Source of the DNA: Cereibacter azotoformans
GTDB taxonomy: Bacteria; Pseudomonadota; Alphaproteobacteria; Rhodobacterales; Rhodobacteraceae
DNA length: 64,000 nucleotides
Direction: 5' to 3'
NCBI GenBank assembly: GCA_017599285.1
Contig: JAGFXX010000001.1
Span: 744,001 to 808,000 of the forward strand
The translations under genes and the position numbers were made by a program. Positions within the stretch are counted from its first letter, which is position 1, and each line of letters begins with the position of its first letter. Shown one piece after another: positions 38,578 through 48,182 of this stretch. The notes under the pieces were generated by a model. It saw only the letters and a list, made by a program, of their open reading frames with translations, was not told where the DNA came from and searched no databases.

Positions 38578-38879
38578 TGGAGGTGAAGCTTCAGGGTCTG
38601 ACGCCCCTTTCGCTCGCCGGCAGCCGTCCCCAGCCCTCGGGGTCGGCGGATCTGAGGCAGGCGGCCGAGGGCTTTGAGTCGCTCTTTCTGACCCAGCTGC
38701 TCAAGTCGGGCCGGGCAGGCCTGCCGGGCGATGACCTGCTCGGCTCGGCCGGTGTCGATACGGCGCGCGACATGCTGGACATGGAGCTTGCCCGAAGCTC
38801 CGCCGGCCGCGCGGGTCTGGGCATCGCGGACGCGATCGAGCGCCAGTTCGCCCCGCTTGTGAAGGGACGCCCGGAATGA
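38577..38879 (+). CDS. flgJ: Single-domain FlgJ rod-assembly protein (no muramidase)
   Basis: FlgJ acts as the rod cap and recruits the muramidase that opens peptidoglycan. This 100-aa protein contains only the rod-binding domain (ADLRQAAEGFESLFLTQLLKSGR and AGLGIADAIERQFAPL). The C-terminal glycosidase domain of enterobacterial FlgJ is missing. That activity is supplied by SltF encoded six kilobases downstream, an arrangement described for R. sphaeroides. It starts at ATG 38577, sharing the A of the flgI stop region. Confidence 0.93.
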   Translation: MEVKLQGLTPLSLAGSRPQPSGSADLRQAAEGFESLFLTQLLKSGRAGLPGDDLLGSAGVDTARDMLDMELARSSAGRAGLGIADAIERQFAPLVKGRPE

Positions 38880-38974
38880 GGCGGCCCGCACCGGCCGATC
38901 CGGGCGCCCGTGCGGCGTCCGGCCCGCAGCGCGCGCGGCCCCTTGCGCCCCCGCCATTCGTGGAGAGTTGACCC

Positions 38975-41900
38975 TTGTCCATCCTCGACATCGCCCGCTC
39001 GGGCATCCTGTCCTACCGCTCGGCGCTCTCGGTGACGGCCGAGAACATCGCCAACGTGAACACCGAGGGCTATGTGCGCCGCGAGGTGGTGCTTGCGCAG
39101 GTGCCCGGCGGGCAGGTGAGCCCGACCAGCGCCGCAGGGTCCGGGCAGGGGGTGCGGGTCGAGGATGTGCGCCGCGCCTTCGATGGTCTCGTCGCCCAGC
39201 GGCTGCGCACGGCGGACTCGGCCGCCGCCTCGGCCCAGAGCCTGCAAACCGCGACGGCGGCGGTCGAAACCCTGTTCCTGTCGGGGCCGGGCAGCGTGCC
39301 CGAGGCGCTGACCGGCTTCTTCGGCGCGGTGAACCGCCTGAGCACGAACCCCAACGACGGCGCGCTCCGGCAGCTGATGCTGGCGGCGGGCGACACGCTC
39401 GCGGGGTCTTTCGTGACGGTGGCGAGCGGTCTGCAGGGGCTGCGGGCGGATGTGGCGGACCTGTCGGCGCAGGCGGCCGCGCGGGCCACCAGCCAGCTCC
39501 GGCAGCTGGCCGAGCTGAACGGGCGCATGGTCGGCTCTTCGGGGTCCGCGATGAACCCGCTGCTGGACGAGCGCGACCGGCTGCTGCGCGACCTGTCGCA
39601 GACGATCGGGATCACCGCGAGCTTCGACCCGATCGGCCGGGCGACGGTGACGCTGGGCTCGACGCCCGGCGGGCCGCTCCTTCTGGAAGGGGCGGTGGCC
39701 AGCACGATCGGCACGGCCGAGGCGGGCGGGCTGGTGCTCGAGGTGAGCCGGAACGGCACGACGCTCCAGAGCCGGCAGATCACCGGAGGCACGCTGCAGG
39801 GGCTGGCCTCGTCGCTGTCGGCGGTGGACAATGCCACGGCCGAGCTTGACCGGCTGGCGCGACAGGTGGCCGGCGAGATGAACGCCATCCATGCGCAGGG
39901 GATCGACCAGACCGGGGCCGCGGGCAGCGATCTGTTCGCGCTTCGCGGATGGCAGGTGTCGGCGCAGCCCACCAACCGGGGCACGGCCGGGGCCATCGTG
40001 GCGGGCTTCGACCTGCCGGTTGCCCTGGGTCCGGTGACGCTGGTGCATGATGCGGCCGAGGGGATCTGGCGGGCCATGGACGCCGACGGGGCGGAGCTTG
40101 GCCGCGGGGCCGAGACGATCACCCTGCCGGGCCTGACCCTGCAGATGACGGGCCTGGCCAGGGACGGCGACCGGCTGACCATCTCGCCGCGCGAGGGCCG
40201 TGCCATCGACATGCGCTTCCTGACGACCGACACGAAGAAGATCGCGGCCTCGGCCGCGTTCCTCGTGTCGGCGGCAGCGGGCAACACCGGCAACGCGCAG
40301 GCCAGCATCCTGCCGGTGACGACGGAGCCGGCCTTGAGCGACGCGATCGGCGGGTTTCTGACGGGGCCGGGCGGCGCCGACGCCGTCTCGTCGCTCCACA
40401 GCGGCAGCGGCTATGTGGGCTACATCCCCGCCGGAACCGGATCCGTCACCCTCGCCAGCCTCGGCTCGCAGTCGCAGCAGCAATTCCTGCTGTCGGACGC
40501 CGCCGCCGCAGGAGCCGCCACCCTGACCTTCTCGGCGGGCGGGGCCTTGCACCAGTTCGACCTCTCGGCCCTCGGCGCGGGCAGCGTGACGGGGCTGGTC
40601 CAGGCGCTCAACACGGGTGCGACGAGCCTCGGCGGGCTCACCCTCGCCGAACTCGGCATCACGGCCAGCGGCAGCGGCGGACAGCTCACCCTCACGCTGG
40701 GCAACGGCGACTTCGATCCGGGCGCCACCGTGGCCGGCGCGGGCGGCACGGTGGCGGGCAGCCTCTCGCGGGCCGAGCCCGCGGGCGGCACCATCCAGAT
40801 CATCACCCGCGAGGGACGCCACATCGCGGGCACGCCCCTTTCGGCGGCCGAGGCGGCGCTCTTGCTGACCGAGGCGAACGGCTTCCTTCCGGGCGCGGTC
40901 TATGATGCCTCGACGCTCAACGGCGCGGACGGGGCGGGCTACCGCGGCACCGGCATCGACGGGGCGATCCTGCCCGGAGCGAACAGCCTTTCGCTGCGGC
41001 TGTCGGAGCCGGCCACGGGATCTTCGGGGGTGCCGGCCGCCGCATCGGGCAGCCGCGAGCTGACGGTGGAGGTCGGGGCCGAGCTGCCCGTGGCCCTCTC
41101 GCTTCCGGCGGGCACTTCGGCCAAGCGCGCGGCCGAGGCGATCGGCGCCGCGCTTGGCGGTGTCGCGGCCGAAGCCCGCACGGCGGTCCTGCTCGAGGCG
41201 CCCGCCGACGGGCCGCTCTCGTTCCAGCTCACCGGCAGCAACCTCACGCCGCTGCGGATCAGCGGTGCGGTCTCGGGCGGGCGGATGGATGCGCTGGCGC
41301 AGGCCGTGAACGCGGCCAGCGCCGCGACCGGCATCCGGGCCGAGCTGTCGCCCGACGGGGCCCGGCTTCTGCTGGTCCATGAAACGGGCGAGGATATCGG
41401 GATCGGCAGCCTCGTCCACGGTGGCGGGGCGCCGGTGACGCTGCAGGGCGCCACGCCCGAGGGCCAGCCTTCGGGCGGTGCCGTCACGCTGTCGGGTGCG
41501 ACGGACAGCGCGCGTTTCACGGGCGAGGTGAGGCTGGCCTCGGCGGGCCGTCTTTCCACGGTTCTGGACGGGCTGCGACAGGATGCGGTGCCCGATCCCC
41601 TGACGGGCGGCCTCATTTCGCGCAGCGTGAATGGCGCGGGGGCCGTCCAGAGCTACGCCTTCACCTACGACCCCGCGTTCGACGGGGCGGGCCTGTCTGC
41701 GAACGGGCTGCAGGCGCAATCCGGTTCGGCGCGCTATGCGGTGACGCTGGGCGGCCTGACCGTCACGCTCGACGCGGCGGCGGCGGGCGTTTCCGACGGT
41801 GCCGGAGTGGCCGCCGGTCTGGCGGCCCTGCTGCGCGCCGAGGGCCCGTCCGCGACCCTGACGGGCGGCACGGTGGCCGCGCGGCCTGCGGAGGGCCGGA

Positions 41901-43072
41901 CGGTGGCGCTCTCCTACGAGGGCCAGAGCTACCGGCTGCGCATGACGGGCGACACGGTCGTCGTCGAGGGCGGCGAGCCGGGACTGCTGACGGCGGAGTT
42001 CGACGCCTCGAACCGGCTCGTGATCCGGGCCGCGGGCTCGCTCGACGGGGCGAGCATCCGCGTCGAGGGCGGATCGGCCGAGGCGTTCGGGCTTGGCGCG
42101 GCGGATGGCGCGACGGCGACCCTCACCGGGCAGCCCGCCGATCCGGCCGGGCTGCCGGCCAGCTTCGATGTCGAGGTCGGGGGGATCCGCTACGGCCTGA
42201 CCGCCAATGCGGGCGCCATCAACGTTCCCGCGGGGTTTCCCGGCACGGCGGCATGGGACGCCGAGGGGCGGCTGGTTCTGTCGGTGCCCGCGACGGCCGG
42301 CGCCGTCCGCGTGCCGCCCCAGGCCGGGGCCCGTGCCGCGGGGCTTGCGACCGAGGGTGCCACGGTGGCGGTGCGAGCCGGAGAGCTGGTTCTCACATCG
42401 ACGACCGCCGCGCCGCTCTCGGCCACGGCGGAGGCGAGCGCGCTGGCCGGCCAGCGCCTCACGCTCACCGATCTTCCGGACGAGGATCTGATCGTGCTGA
42501 CGACCGGCACGGGCCGGCTGCGGCTGGCGGGCTCGGTGACGGCGGGCACGCCTTCGCCGGCACCCGACGCGGTCGAGGTGCGGGTGCTCGACGGGGCCAG
42601 CCGGCAGATCGAGCTGATCGACAGCGTCACGGGCCATTCCATCGGCACCCGCTATCTTGGCGCCGACGGCTCGGCCACGGTCGGCGGGCTGCGGATCACG
42701 CTGAACGGCACGCTCGCCACGGGAGACAGCTTTGCCCTGACGCCCGCCAACGGCCGTTCGGGTGGCGCCGAGACGCTGGGCCGGCTGCTCGAACTGGCGA
42801 CCGGGAACCCGTCCACCGGGCAGGGCGGCTACGGCGCCGATTACGCCCGCCTTCAGGCGCGGATCGGCACGCAAGCCTCGGCCGCCAACGGGCGCGTCGC
42901 CTCCTCTTCCGCGGCGCTGGAAGTGGCCGAGCGGGCCGCCGCCGCCGCGGGGGCGGTCGATCTCGATGCCGAGGCCGCGCGACTGATCGAGCAGCAGCAG
43001 GCCTATCAGGCCTCCTCGCAGGTGCTGTCGGTGGCGCAGACCCTGTTCGAAACCCTTATGAACGCGCTGTGA
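38975..43072 (+). CDS. flgK: Giant hook-filament junction protein FlgK (HAP1)
   Basis: FlgK joins hook to filament. The termini are canonical: ARSGILSYRSALSVTAENIANVNTEGYVRREV at the start and LIEQQQAYQASSQVLSVAQTLFETL at the end. At 1365 aa it is more than twice the usual 450-600 aa. The extra 800 or so residues in the middle are Gly/Ala/Thr-rich beta-type sequence with internal similarity (repeated GG-L-TLTLG and ADGATATLTGQP-like stretches). This large insertion is known in R. sphaeroides FlgK. The start is TTG 38975, about 12 nt after GGAG; no ATG fits the conserved N-terminus. Confidence 0.92.
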   Translation: MSILDIARSGILSYRSALSVTAENIANVNTEGYVRREVVLAQVPGGQVSPTSAAGSGQGVRVEDVRRAFDGLVAQRLRTADSAAASAQSLQTATAAVETLFLSGPGSVPEALTGFFGAVNRLSTNPNDGALRQLMLAAGDTLAGSFVTVASGLQGLRADVADLSAQAAARATSQLRQLAELNGRMVGSSGSAMNPLLDERDRLLRDLSQTIGITASFDPIGRATVTLGSTPGGPLLLEGAVASTIGTAEAGGLVLEVSRNGTTLQSRQITGGTLQGLASSLSAVDNATAELDRLARQVAGEMNAIHAQGIDQTGAAGSDLFALRGWQVSAQPTNRGTAGAIVAGFDLPVALGPVTLVHDAAEGIWRAMDADGAELGRGAETITLPGLTLQMTGLARDGDRLTISPREGRAIDMRFLTTDTKKIAASAAFLVSAAAGNTGNAQASILPVTTEPALSDAIGGFLTGPGGADAVSSLHSGSGYVGYIPAGTGSVTLASLGSQSQQQFLLSDAAAAGAATLTFSAGGALHQFDLSALGAGSVTGLVQALNTGATSLGGLTLAELGITASGSGGQLTLTLGNGDFDPGATVAGAGGTVAGSLSRAEPAGGTIQIITREGRHIAGTPLSAAEAALLLTEANGFLPGAVYDASTLNGADGAGYRGTGIDGAILPGANSLSLRLSEPATGSSGVPAAASGSRELTVEVGAELPVALSLPAGTSAKRAAEAIGAALGGVAAEARTAVLLEAPADGPLSFQLTGSNLTPLRISGAVSGGRMDALAQAVNAASAATGIRAELSPDGARLLLVHETGEDIGIGSLVHGGGAPVTLQGATPEGQPSGGAVTLSGATDSARFTGEVRLASAGRLSTVLDGLRQDAVPDPLTGGLISRSVNGAGAVQSYAFTYDPAFDGAGLSANGLQAQSGSARYAVTLGGLTVTLDAAAAGVSDGAGVAAGLAALLRAEGPSATLTGGTVAARPAEGRTVALSYEGQSYRLRMTGDTVVVEGGEPGLLTAEFDASNRLVIRAAGSLDGASIRVEGGSAEAFGLGAADGATATLTGQPADPAGLPASFDVEVGGIRYGLTANAGAINVPAGFPGTAAWDAEGRLVLSVPATAGAVRVPPQAGARAAGLATEGATVAVRAGELVLTSTTAAPLSATAEASALAGQRLTLTDLPDEDLIVLTTGTGRLRLAGSVTAGTPSPAPDAVEVRVLDGASRQIELIDSVTGHSIGTRYLGADGSATVGGLRITLNGTLATGDSFALTPANGRSGGAETLGRLLELATGNPSTGQGGYGADYARLQARIGTQASAANGRVASSSAALEVAERAAAAAGAVDLDAEAARLIEQQQAYQASSQVLSVAQTLFETLMNAL

Positions 43073-43079
43073 GGCGGCC

Positions 43080-44309
43080 ATGACCCTTGGAACCACCCTC
43101 TTCGCAACCCTCGCCAGCCGGAACTTTGCCCGGATCCAGACCGAGATCGGCGGCTTGCAGGAACGGATCTCGGCCGCAACGCAGGATCCGCGGCCCTCGG
43201 CCGATCCCGCCCGCGCCCTGCAACTGTCGGCCGCGCGCGAGGTGCAGGACGCGCTCTCGCGCTTTTCCGTCAATGCCGGGACGGCGGCCGAACGGCTGGC
43301 CCATCTGGACGTGACGCTGGGCGATGTCGCCAGCCATGTGCGCGACCTGAAGGACATCGTCCTCCAGATGGGCAATGCCAGCCTGACGGACGAGGGCCGG
43401 GCGGGCCTGCGCATCGAGGCCGAGGCGCTGCGCGAGGCGATGCTGGCCGCGGCCAACCGCAAGGACGGAACGGGGCAGGGGCTGTTCTCGGGCTATGCCA
43501 CGGGCGCGGCCTTCGAAAAGACCGCTACGGGCGTGCGGTTTGCGGGCAACGCGGGCCAGCCCGTCGCGCAGCTGTCCGAGAGCCTGCGCGTGGCCACGAG
43601 CCTCGGAGGGAACGAGGTCTTCATGACCGTCGAGACCGAAGGGGGCGTCCGCAGCCTGTTCGATCTTGCCGACGATCTGGTGGCGGCCCTCTCGCCGCCC
43701 ATCAGCAAGGCCACTACGTCCCGCACCTCGGTCGGCACGGCGAGTCTCTCGATCGAGCCGGTTCAGGGCGAGGCCACGCTGCGCTTCACCCTGACCGGGC
43801 CCGGCGGATCGGCCGAGATCGAGCAGCGTCTGCCCGGTTCGGTCGAGGAGGCGATCAACGCCGCCGCGGCGACGACCGGCATCACCGCCACGACGGCTCC
43901 GGATGGCTCGCTGCGGCTGGCGTCGCTGGGCACGATCGAGCTGTCGGGCATGAGCCGGAGCGACGGGGCGCGCGAGGTGCTGGCGACCCTCACGGATGAA
44001 CGGGGCCGCGAGGGCTGGGTGGTGGACAAGCGGTTCGGCGCCTCGCCCATGACGGCCGCCTTCGACGCCGCCATCGGCCACATGGCCGAGCAGCGGGCGC
44101 GGGCGGGGTCTCTGGCCGCGAGCGTGGACAGCCAGATGGAGGCGATCAAGGGGCGCCAGACGCGGATGACGCAGACGGTGGCCGGGCTCGAGGATCTGGA
44201 TGTGGCGGCGGCGGTGACACGGCTTCAGGCGCTTCTGCTGACGCAGGAGGCGGCGCAGCAGACCTATGTGAAGATCGCCAGCCGAAGCCTCTTCGACTAT
44301 CTGCGCTAG
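43080..44309 (+). CDS. flgL: Flagellar hook-filament junction protein FlgL (HAP3)
   Basis: FlgL is the second junction protein between FlgK and flagellin. The 409-aa protein has the flagellin-like N-terminus (FARIQTEIGGLQERISAATQDPRPSADPARALQLSAAREVQDALS) and C-terminus (VAAAVTRLQALLLTQEAAQQTYVKIASRSLFDYL). The middle is longer than in enteric FlgL (317 aa). It starts at ATG 43080, 7 bp after flgK. A perfect sigma-54 promoter for sltF begins 6 bp after its stop. Confidence 0.94.
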   Translation: MTLGTTLFATLASRNFARIQTEIGGLQERISAATQDPRPSADPARALQLSAAREVQDALSRFSVNAGTAAERLAHLDVTLGDVASHVRDLKDIVLQMGNASLTDEGRAGLRIEAEALREAMLAAANRKDGTGQGLFSGYATGAAFEKTATGVRFAGNAGQPVAQLSESLRVATSLGGNEVFMTVETEGGVRSLFDLADDLVAALSPPISKATTSRTSVGTASLSIEPVQGEATLRFTLTGPGGSAEIEQRLPGSVEEAINAAAATTGITATTAPDGSLRLASLGTIELSGMSRSDGAREVLATLTDERGREGWVVDKRFGASPMTAAFDAAIGHMAEQRARAGSLAASVDSQMEAIKGRQTRMTQTVAGLEDLDVAAAVTRLQALLLTQEAAQQTYVKIASRSLFDYLR

Positions 44310-44315
44310 GCGGGA

Positions 44316-44331
44316 TGGCACGCCGCTTGCC
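44316..44331 (+). promoter_or_regulatory. Sigma-54 promoter of sltF
   Basis: TGGCAC-GCCGC-TTGCC is a near-perfect -24/-12 element. With the -12 C at 44330, transcription should begin at about 44342, which is the A of the most likely sltF start codon. The upstream ATG at 44315 lies inside the promoter and cannot be on this transcript. Confidence 0.8.
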
Positions 44332-44341
44332 CCTGTCCGGC

Positions 44342-45109
44342 ATGAGGCTCGTGCTGTTCCTTGTCCTGCTTGTGCTGACCGCGCCCGCCCTTCGGGCTGC
44401 GGAAAGCTGCGAAGAGCTGGCCGCCCGTGCCGGCGCCGAGGCGGGCCTGCCCGAGGGGCTCATGCCCGCGATCGCCCGCGTCGAATCGGGCCGCGGTGGC
44501 CGGGCCTGGCCCTGGACGCTCAATCAGGGCGGGCGGGGCATGTTCTTCGAGAGCCGGGACGAGGCGCTGGCAATGCTGCGCTCGGTCGTGACGTCGGGGG
44601 TCACGAACATCGACGTGGGCTGCATGCAGCTCAACTGGCGCTGGCACGCGCCCGCCTTCGCTTCGCCCGAAGAGATGATCGACCCGGTCCGCAACACCCG
44701 CCATGCCGCGCGCTTTCTGGTCGAGCTTCACGCGCGGCTGGGATCCTGGGAAGCGGCGACGGCCGCCTATCATTCGGCCGATCGGGCGCGCGGCGCATCC
44801 TATCTCGCGAAGGTCACGGCCGAGCGCGGCGGCTCGCGTCTGGCCGAAGCGGGCGCGATCCTGCCGGACGAGCGCACGATGGAGGCCGCGCGGGTGCAGG
44901 GCATCCTGGTCCTCGCGCCGCAGCCGATGGTGAACCTTGCGGGGGCAGCCTCCCTGCCGGATGCGGCGGCGGTCATTCCTTCGGGCGGGCCCCTCCATCT
45001 CGATGCCCCTCAGCCGGGCCTTCTGGCGAAGTCCGAGCTGCCGCCGCGGCTTCGCGCGCGCTGGCAGGCGGTCGAGTCCTTCCGGGCGCTGCTTGCGGAA
45101 CAGCCCTGA
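44342..45109 (+). CDS. sltF: Flagellar soluble lytic transglycosylase SltF
   Basis: SltF cuts peptidoglycan so the flagellar rod can cross the wall, working with FlgJ. From ATG 44342 the product is 255 aa with a clear Sec signal (MRLVLFLVLLVLTAPALRA). The SLT domain follows, with catalytic Glu48 in ARVESGRGG, the MQLNWRWH stretch, and AAYHSAD. ATG 44315 would add nine residues (MARRLPLSG) ahead of the signal but lies on the sigma-54 promoter, so I reject it. The C-terminal 80 residues have no domain I recognise; in R. sphaeroides this part modulates FlgJ binding. Confidence 0.9.
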   Translation: MRLVLFLVLLVLTAPALRAAESCEELAARAGAEAGLPEGLMPAIARVESGRGGRAWPWTLNQGGRGMFFESRDEALAMLRSVVTSGVTNIDVGCMQLNWRWHAPAFASPEEMIDPVRNTRHAARFLVELHARLGSWEAATAAYHSADRARGASYLAKVTAERGGSRLAEAGAILPDERTMEAARVQGILVLAPQPMVNLAGAASLPDAAAVIPSGGPLHLDAPQPGLLAKSELPPRLRARWQAVESFRALLAEQP

Positions 45110-45117
45110 AATGAAAA

Positions 45118-45135
45118 CCCATCCAAAAGGATGGG
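45118..45135 (+). terminator. Hairpin after sltF
   Basis: CCCATCC-AAAA-GGATGGG forms a 7-bp stem 9 nt after the sltF stop. The downstream strand can also pair as GGATG-GGGG-CATCC, so two folds compete. There is no T-run on the plus strand (on the minus strand TTTTCAT follows), so termination is uncertain. The rest of 45136-45254, upstream of fleQ, shows no clear promoter box. Confidence 0.35.
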
Positions 45136-45254
45136 GGCATCCTCCCAAGGTTGGAGATCCGACTTTTGGGCTGGGCACCTAGCCGTCAATGCAGTTGCAG
45201 CATCGGGGCCATCTAGAGAATTTTAACCATCTTTTCCGGTAGGGTTCCGAGCGC

Positions 45255-46355
45255 ATGACCAGTCACTTCTCGCTTGATACGATCCGCTCGCGGCCTCTGC
45301 CTCCTCCGGAAGGGTTGGTTGACAGGGTGATCCCCGGCGAGTCCGTCGCGATCCGCCGGGTCAAGCAGCTGATCGGAGCCGTCGCGATCAGCGAAGCGCC
45401 GGTTCTTGTGCGGGGCGCGACCGGGACGGGCAAGGAACTGGTGGCCGAGGCCCTGCACCGCGCGTCGGGCCGGGGCGGCAACCTTGTCGCGGTGAACTGC
45501 GCGGCGATCCCGGCCGAGTTGCTCGAATCCGAGCTGTTCGGCCATGAGAAGGGCGCCTTCACCGGAGCCGAACGGCAGCGGATCGGCCGGATCGAGATGG
45601 CCCACGGTGGCACGCTCTTTCTCGACGAGATCGGCGACATGCCGCTCGCGCTTCAGGCCAAGCTGCTGCGCGTGCTTGAGAGCCGCCGGATCTCGCGCGT
45701 CGGGGGCACGGGCGAGATCGACGTGGATTTCCGTCTGGTGACGGCCACGCACCGCAATCTCGATGCGCAGGTGGCCAAGGGCGGGTTCCGCAGCGACCTT
45801 TACTACCGGATCAACGTGTTCCCGCTCGAGCTGCCCGACCTGCGCGAGCGCACCTCGGACATCCCCCTGATCCTGGCCCGGATGCTCGACGATCATCTGG
45901 CGCGCAATCCCGCGGCCGATCTGCCGCATTTCGATGCCGGCGCACTCCGGGCTCTGGGCGCGCATGACTGGCCGGGCAATGTGCGCGAGCTGCGCAACGT
46001 GCTGGCGCGGGCTCTTGTGCTCTTTCCGGGCCGCATGGTCTCGGCGCGCCATGTGCGCGAGAACCTCCTGCAGCTGGCCATGCCCGAGCCCGAGGGCCAG
46101 TCCGAACTGCCCCCGGCCGCCTTGCCCGCGGCGCAGGGCCTGCCGGAGCCGGGCCAGTTCGGGGGCATGCTGGAGGGGCGCACCGATCTCGACCTGCGGG
46201 GCTATCTCCGCGACATCGAGGTGGCGCTGATCGAGGCCGCGCTGGCACAGCACGACGGCTGCGTCAGCCGCGCGGCCGATGCGCTGCGCCTCCGCCGCAC
46301 GACGCTCATCGAGAAGATGAAGAAGTTCGGCATCATGCGCGGGGTCGAGGCCTGA
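45255..46355 (+). CDS. fleQ: Sigma-54 activator FleQ, master flagellar regulator
   Basis: FleQ is a bacterial enhancer-binding protein that opens RpoN2 promoters of flagellar genes. The 366-aa protein has only about 25 residues before the AAA+ domain, so the N-terminal sensory domain of Pseudomonas FleQ is missing. The ATPase has Walker A GATGTGK (54-60), GAFTGA (100-105) that contacts sigma-54, and Walker [10 protein letters not shown] (121-129). A Fis-type helix-turn-helix ends the protein ([26 protein letters not shown]). In R. sphaeroides it works with FleT, which lacks the DNA-binding domain; the HTH identifies this one as FleQ. Confidence 0.9.
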   Translation: MTSHFSLDTIRSRPLPPPEGLVDRVIPGESVAIRRVKQLIGAVAISEAPVLVRGATGTGKELVAEALHRASGRGGNLVAVNCAAIPAELLESELFGHEKGAFTGAERQRIGRIEMAHGGTLFLDEIGDMPLALQAKLLRVLESRRISRVGGTGEIDVDFRLVTATHRNLDAQVAKGGFRSDLYYRINVFPLELPDLRERTSDIPLILARMLDDHLARNPAADLPHFDAGALRALGAHDWPGNVRELRNVLARALVLFPGRMVSARHVRENLLQLAMPEPEGQSELPPAALPAAQGLPEPGQFGGMLEGRTDLDLRGYLRDIEVALIEAALAQHDGCVSRAADALRLRRTTLIEKMKKFGIMRGVEA

Positions 46356-46382
46356 TCCCGCGCCCCGAACCTCACGCGCCCA

Positions 46383-48035
46383 TCAGTCCTTGTTCCAGGC
46401 CGAAATGAGGTTCTCGAGATAGGTGCCCGTGCTCTTCATCCGCGAGACGGCCTGCTCCATCGCGGTGAACTGCGCCAGATACCGGCTCTCGAGCTTCGCG
46501 GCGCGCGCATCCAGGGCCTCGATCACCTTCGCCTGCTCTTCGGCGACCTTGCCGATCTGGCCCTCACGATCCGAGATGGCGCCGTTCTGGCCTGCGGCCG
46601 TGTCGAGCAGCGCCTGAAGCTGGGTGGCAAAGCTGCGGCCGAACCGCAGGGTGGCGTCCGTCACGCCGCTCTCGACCGAGACCATGACGCCGGCCAGACC
46701 GCCCGAAAGAACGAGATACTGCGACGCCCCGTTCGCGCCGGGCAGGGCAAGCGTCGCCCCGCCGCCCACCGTCGCCTCGCCCGTCACCGGATCGAGCCGG
46801 AAGATGTAATCGCCCGAGGCGGCCGACGAGGCTGCCTTGCCCGCGATCGACGCTCCGGGCGTGATTGCGGTCAGGCTGTCGGTGAACATCGCATCGAAGA
46901 TCTGCGGGGTCTTCTCGAACGCCTTCTGGAAGGCGCTGGCATTGAAGGACAGCGAGCCGTCGCGGTTGGTCGAGACCCCGAGCTGCGACAGATAGACCGG
47001 CTTCTCGCCGTGCCCCGTCAGCGGCTGCCCGATGAGCGCCGTCACCTGCCGCTTCAGGGTCTCGACGACCCGATCGCCGGCAAGCTCGCCCGAACCGGAT
47101 CCGTCGGTCGAGCGGCGCGTCAGCTCTCCGAGCAGCTTCATCGTCGCGTTCAGCTCTTCGACCATGTAGGTCATGGCCGCTTCGGCAAGCTGCGTGTCGC
47201 GGCTGACGGACAGGGTGGCCGGGTCCGTGGTCTTGCCCGAGAGCGCCAGCGTGGCCCCCGGGATCAGGTCCGTGATCTCGTTCGAACTGCGCGCCACGAT
47301 GATGCCATCGACGGACAGGACGGCGTCCTTGGCCTCCTGCACCTGCGCCGTGAGATTGCTGGCGGTCGTGTCGAAGCGGGCGAGCCCGTTGCCGGGCACC
47401 GACTCCGTCACCGTGAAGCGCAAGGCGTTCCCCGCACCCGGCTCGGAGACGACGCCAAGCGAGAAGGTGCCGTCGCCCTTGTCGAGGACGCGCGCCGTGA
47501 CGCCCGGGATCGAGGTCAGGGCGGTCGCGAGATCCTGCAGCGTGGCGCCCGTGCCCACGGCGATCGATGAGGCCGCCAGTGCGGGGTTCTGGGCGAAGCT
47601 GGTCGCCGCTTCCTCGCCCTCGGGGGCGAACCAGACGCCGAAATCGACCGACACCGAGCCCGAGCCGAGCACGGCGTCGGCCGACGTGAATCCGCCGAAC
47701 TCCAGCACCTGGCGCTGCGCGATCTGCAGAACCTCGATCTCGGTCCTCTGGGTCGCCACGAGGCTCTTGTCGGTCACGCTGATCGCCACCGCAGGGTTGG
47801 AACTGGTGGCCTTGAGCACCGAGGACTGGCCGATCGTGGCCAGCGCGCCCGACAGCGACTGGAACTGCGCCCGCACCTTGCCCAACGCCGACACCGACAC
47901 TTCCGTGGCCGCGATCTTCTTTTGTGCCGCGCTGCGCTTCACGGCCGTGTCGGCCTCGACAAGGCTCTTGGTCAGCTCGCGGATGTTCAGGCCCGAGCCC
48001 GACGCGCCGAGGGCGTTCAGATAATCGGTCGCCAT
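46383..48035 (-). CDS. fliD: Flagellar filament cap protein FliD (HAP2)
   Basis: FliD caps the growing filament and folds exported flagellin. The 550-aa protein has the FliD N-terminal domain ([47 protein letters not shown]) and C-terminal domain with [27 protein letters not shown] closing coiled coil contains [31 protein letters not shown] start it at ATG 48035 after AAGGAG; the frame is open far upstream but that part is antisense to fliC. It diverges from fliC and has its own sigma-28-like promoter. Confidence 0.93.
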   Translation of the reverse strand: MATDYLNALGASGSGLNIRELTKSLVEADTAVKRSAAQKKIAATEVSVSALGKVRAQFQSLSGALATIGQSSVLKATSSNPAVAISVTDKSLVATQRTEIEVLQIAQRQVLEFGGFTSADAVLGSGSVSVDFGVWFAPEGEEAATSFAQNPALAASSIAVGTGATLQDLATALTSIPGVTARVLDKGDGTFSLGVVSEPGAGNALRFTVTESVPGNGLARFDTTASNLTAQVQEAKDAVLSVDGIIVARSSNEITDLIPGATLALSGKTTDPATLSVSRDTQLAEAAMTYMVEELNATMKLLGELTRRSTDGSGSGELAGDRVVETLKRQVTALIGQPLTGHGEKPVYLSQLGVSTNRDGSLSFNASAFQKAFEKTPQIFDAMFTDSLTAITPGASIAGKAASSAASGDYIFRLDPVTGEATVGGGATLALPGANGASQYLVLSGGLAGVMVSVESGVTDATLRFGRSFATQLQALLDTAAGQNGAISDREGQIGKVAEEQAKVIEALDARAAKLESRYLAQFTAMEQAVSRMKSTGTYLENLISAWNKD

Positions 48036-48063
48036 GGGATGCTCCTTGCGCTCTGCCAGTGGA

Positions 48064-48090
48064 ATAACGACCTGCACGGCCCGGCCTTTA
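48064..48090 (-). promoter_or_regulatory. Sigma-28 promoter of fliD
   Basis: On the minus strand TAAA (48090-48087), a 15-bp spacer and GTCGTTAT (48071-48064) match the flagellar sigma-28 consensus TAAA-N15-GCCGATAA closely. It lies 29 bp upstream of the fliD ATG. Confidence 0.72.
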
Positions 48091-48182
48091 GCCTCGGTTG
48101 CAAGAAACGTGCGCAGTGCGCGCCGTTCCCCGTTACCGATGCCGCGGTCAGCCGGTGCGTCGCGGATTTTTCGGTCCGGCGC

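Noticed and set aside
38591..43462. A 1623-codon open frame antisense to flgK and flgL
   Set aside because: It lies wholly opposite conserved flagellar genes and has low-complexity Arg/Ala/Gly-rich composition. Long antisense frames are expected at this GC content.
44315..44341. ATG 44315 as the sltF start
   Set aside because: The codon is upstream of and overlaps the sigma-54 promoter, and it adds residues before a signal peptide that is complete without them.
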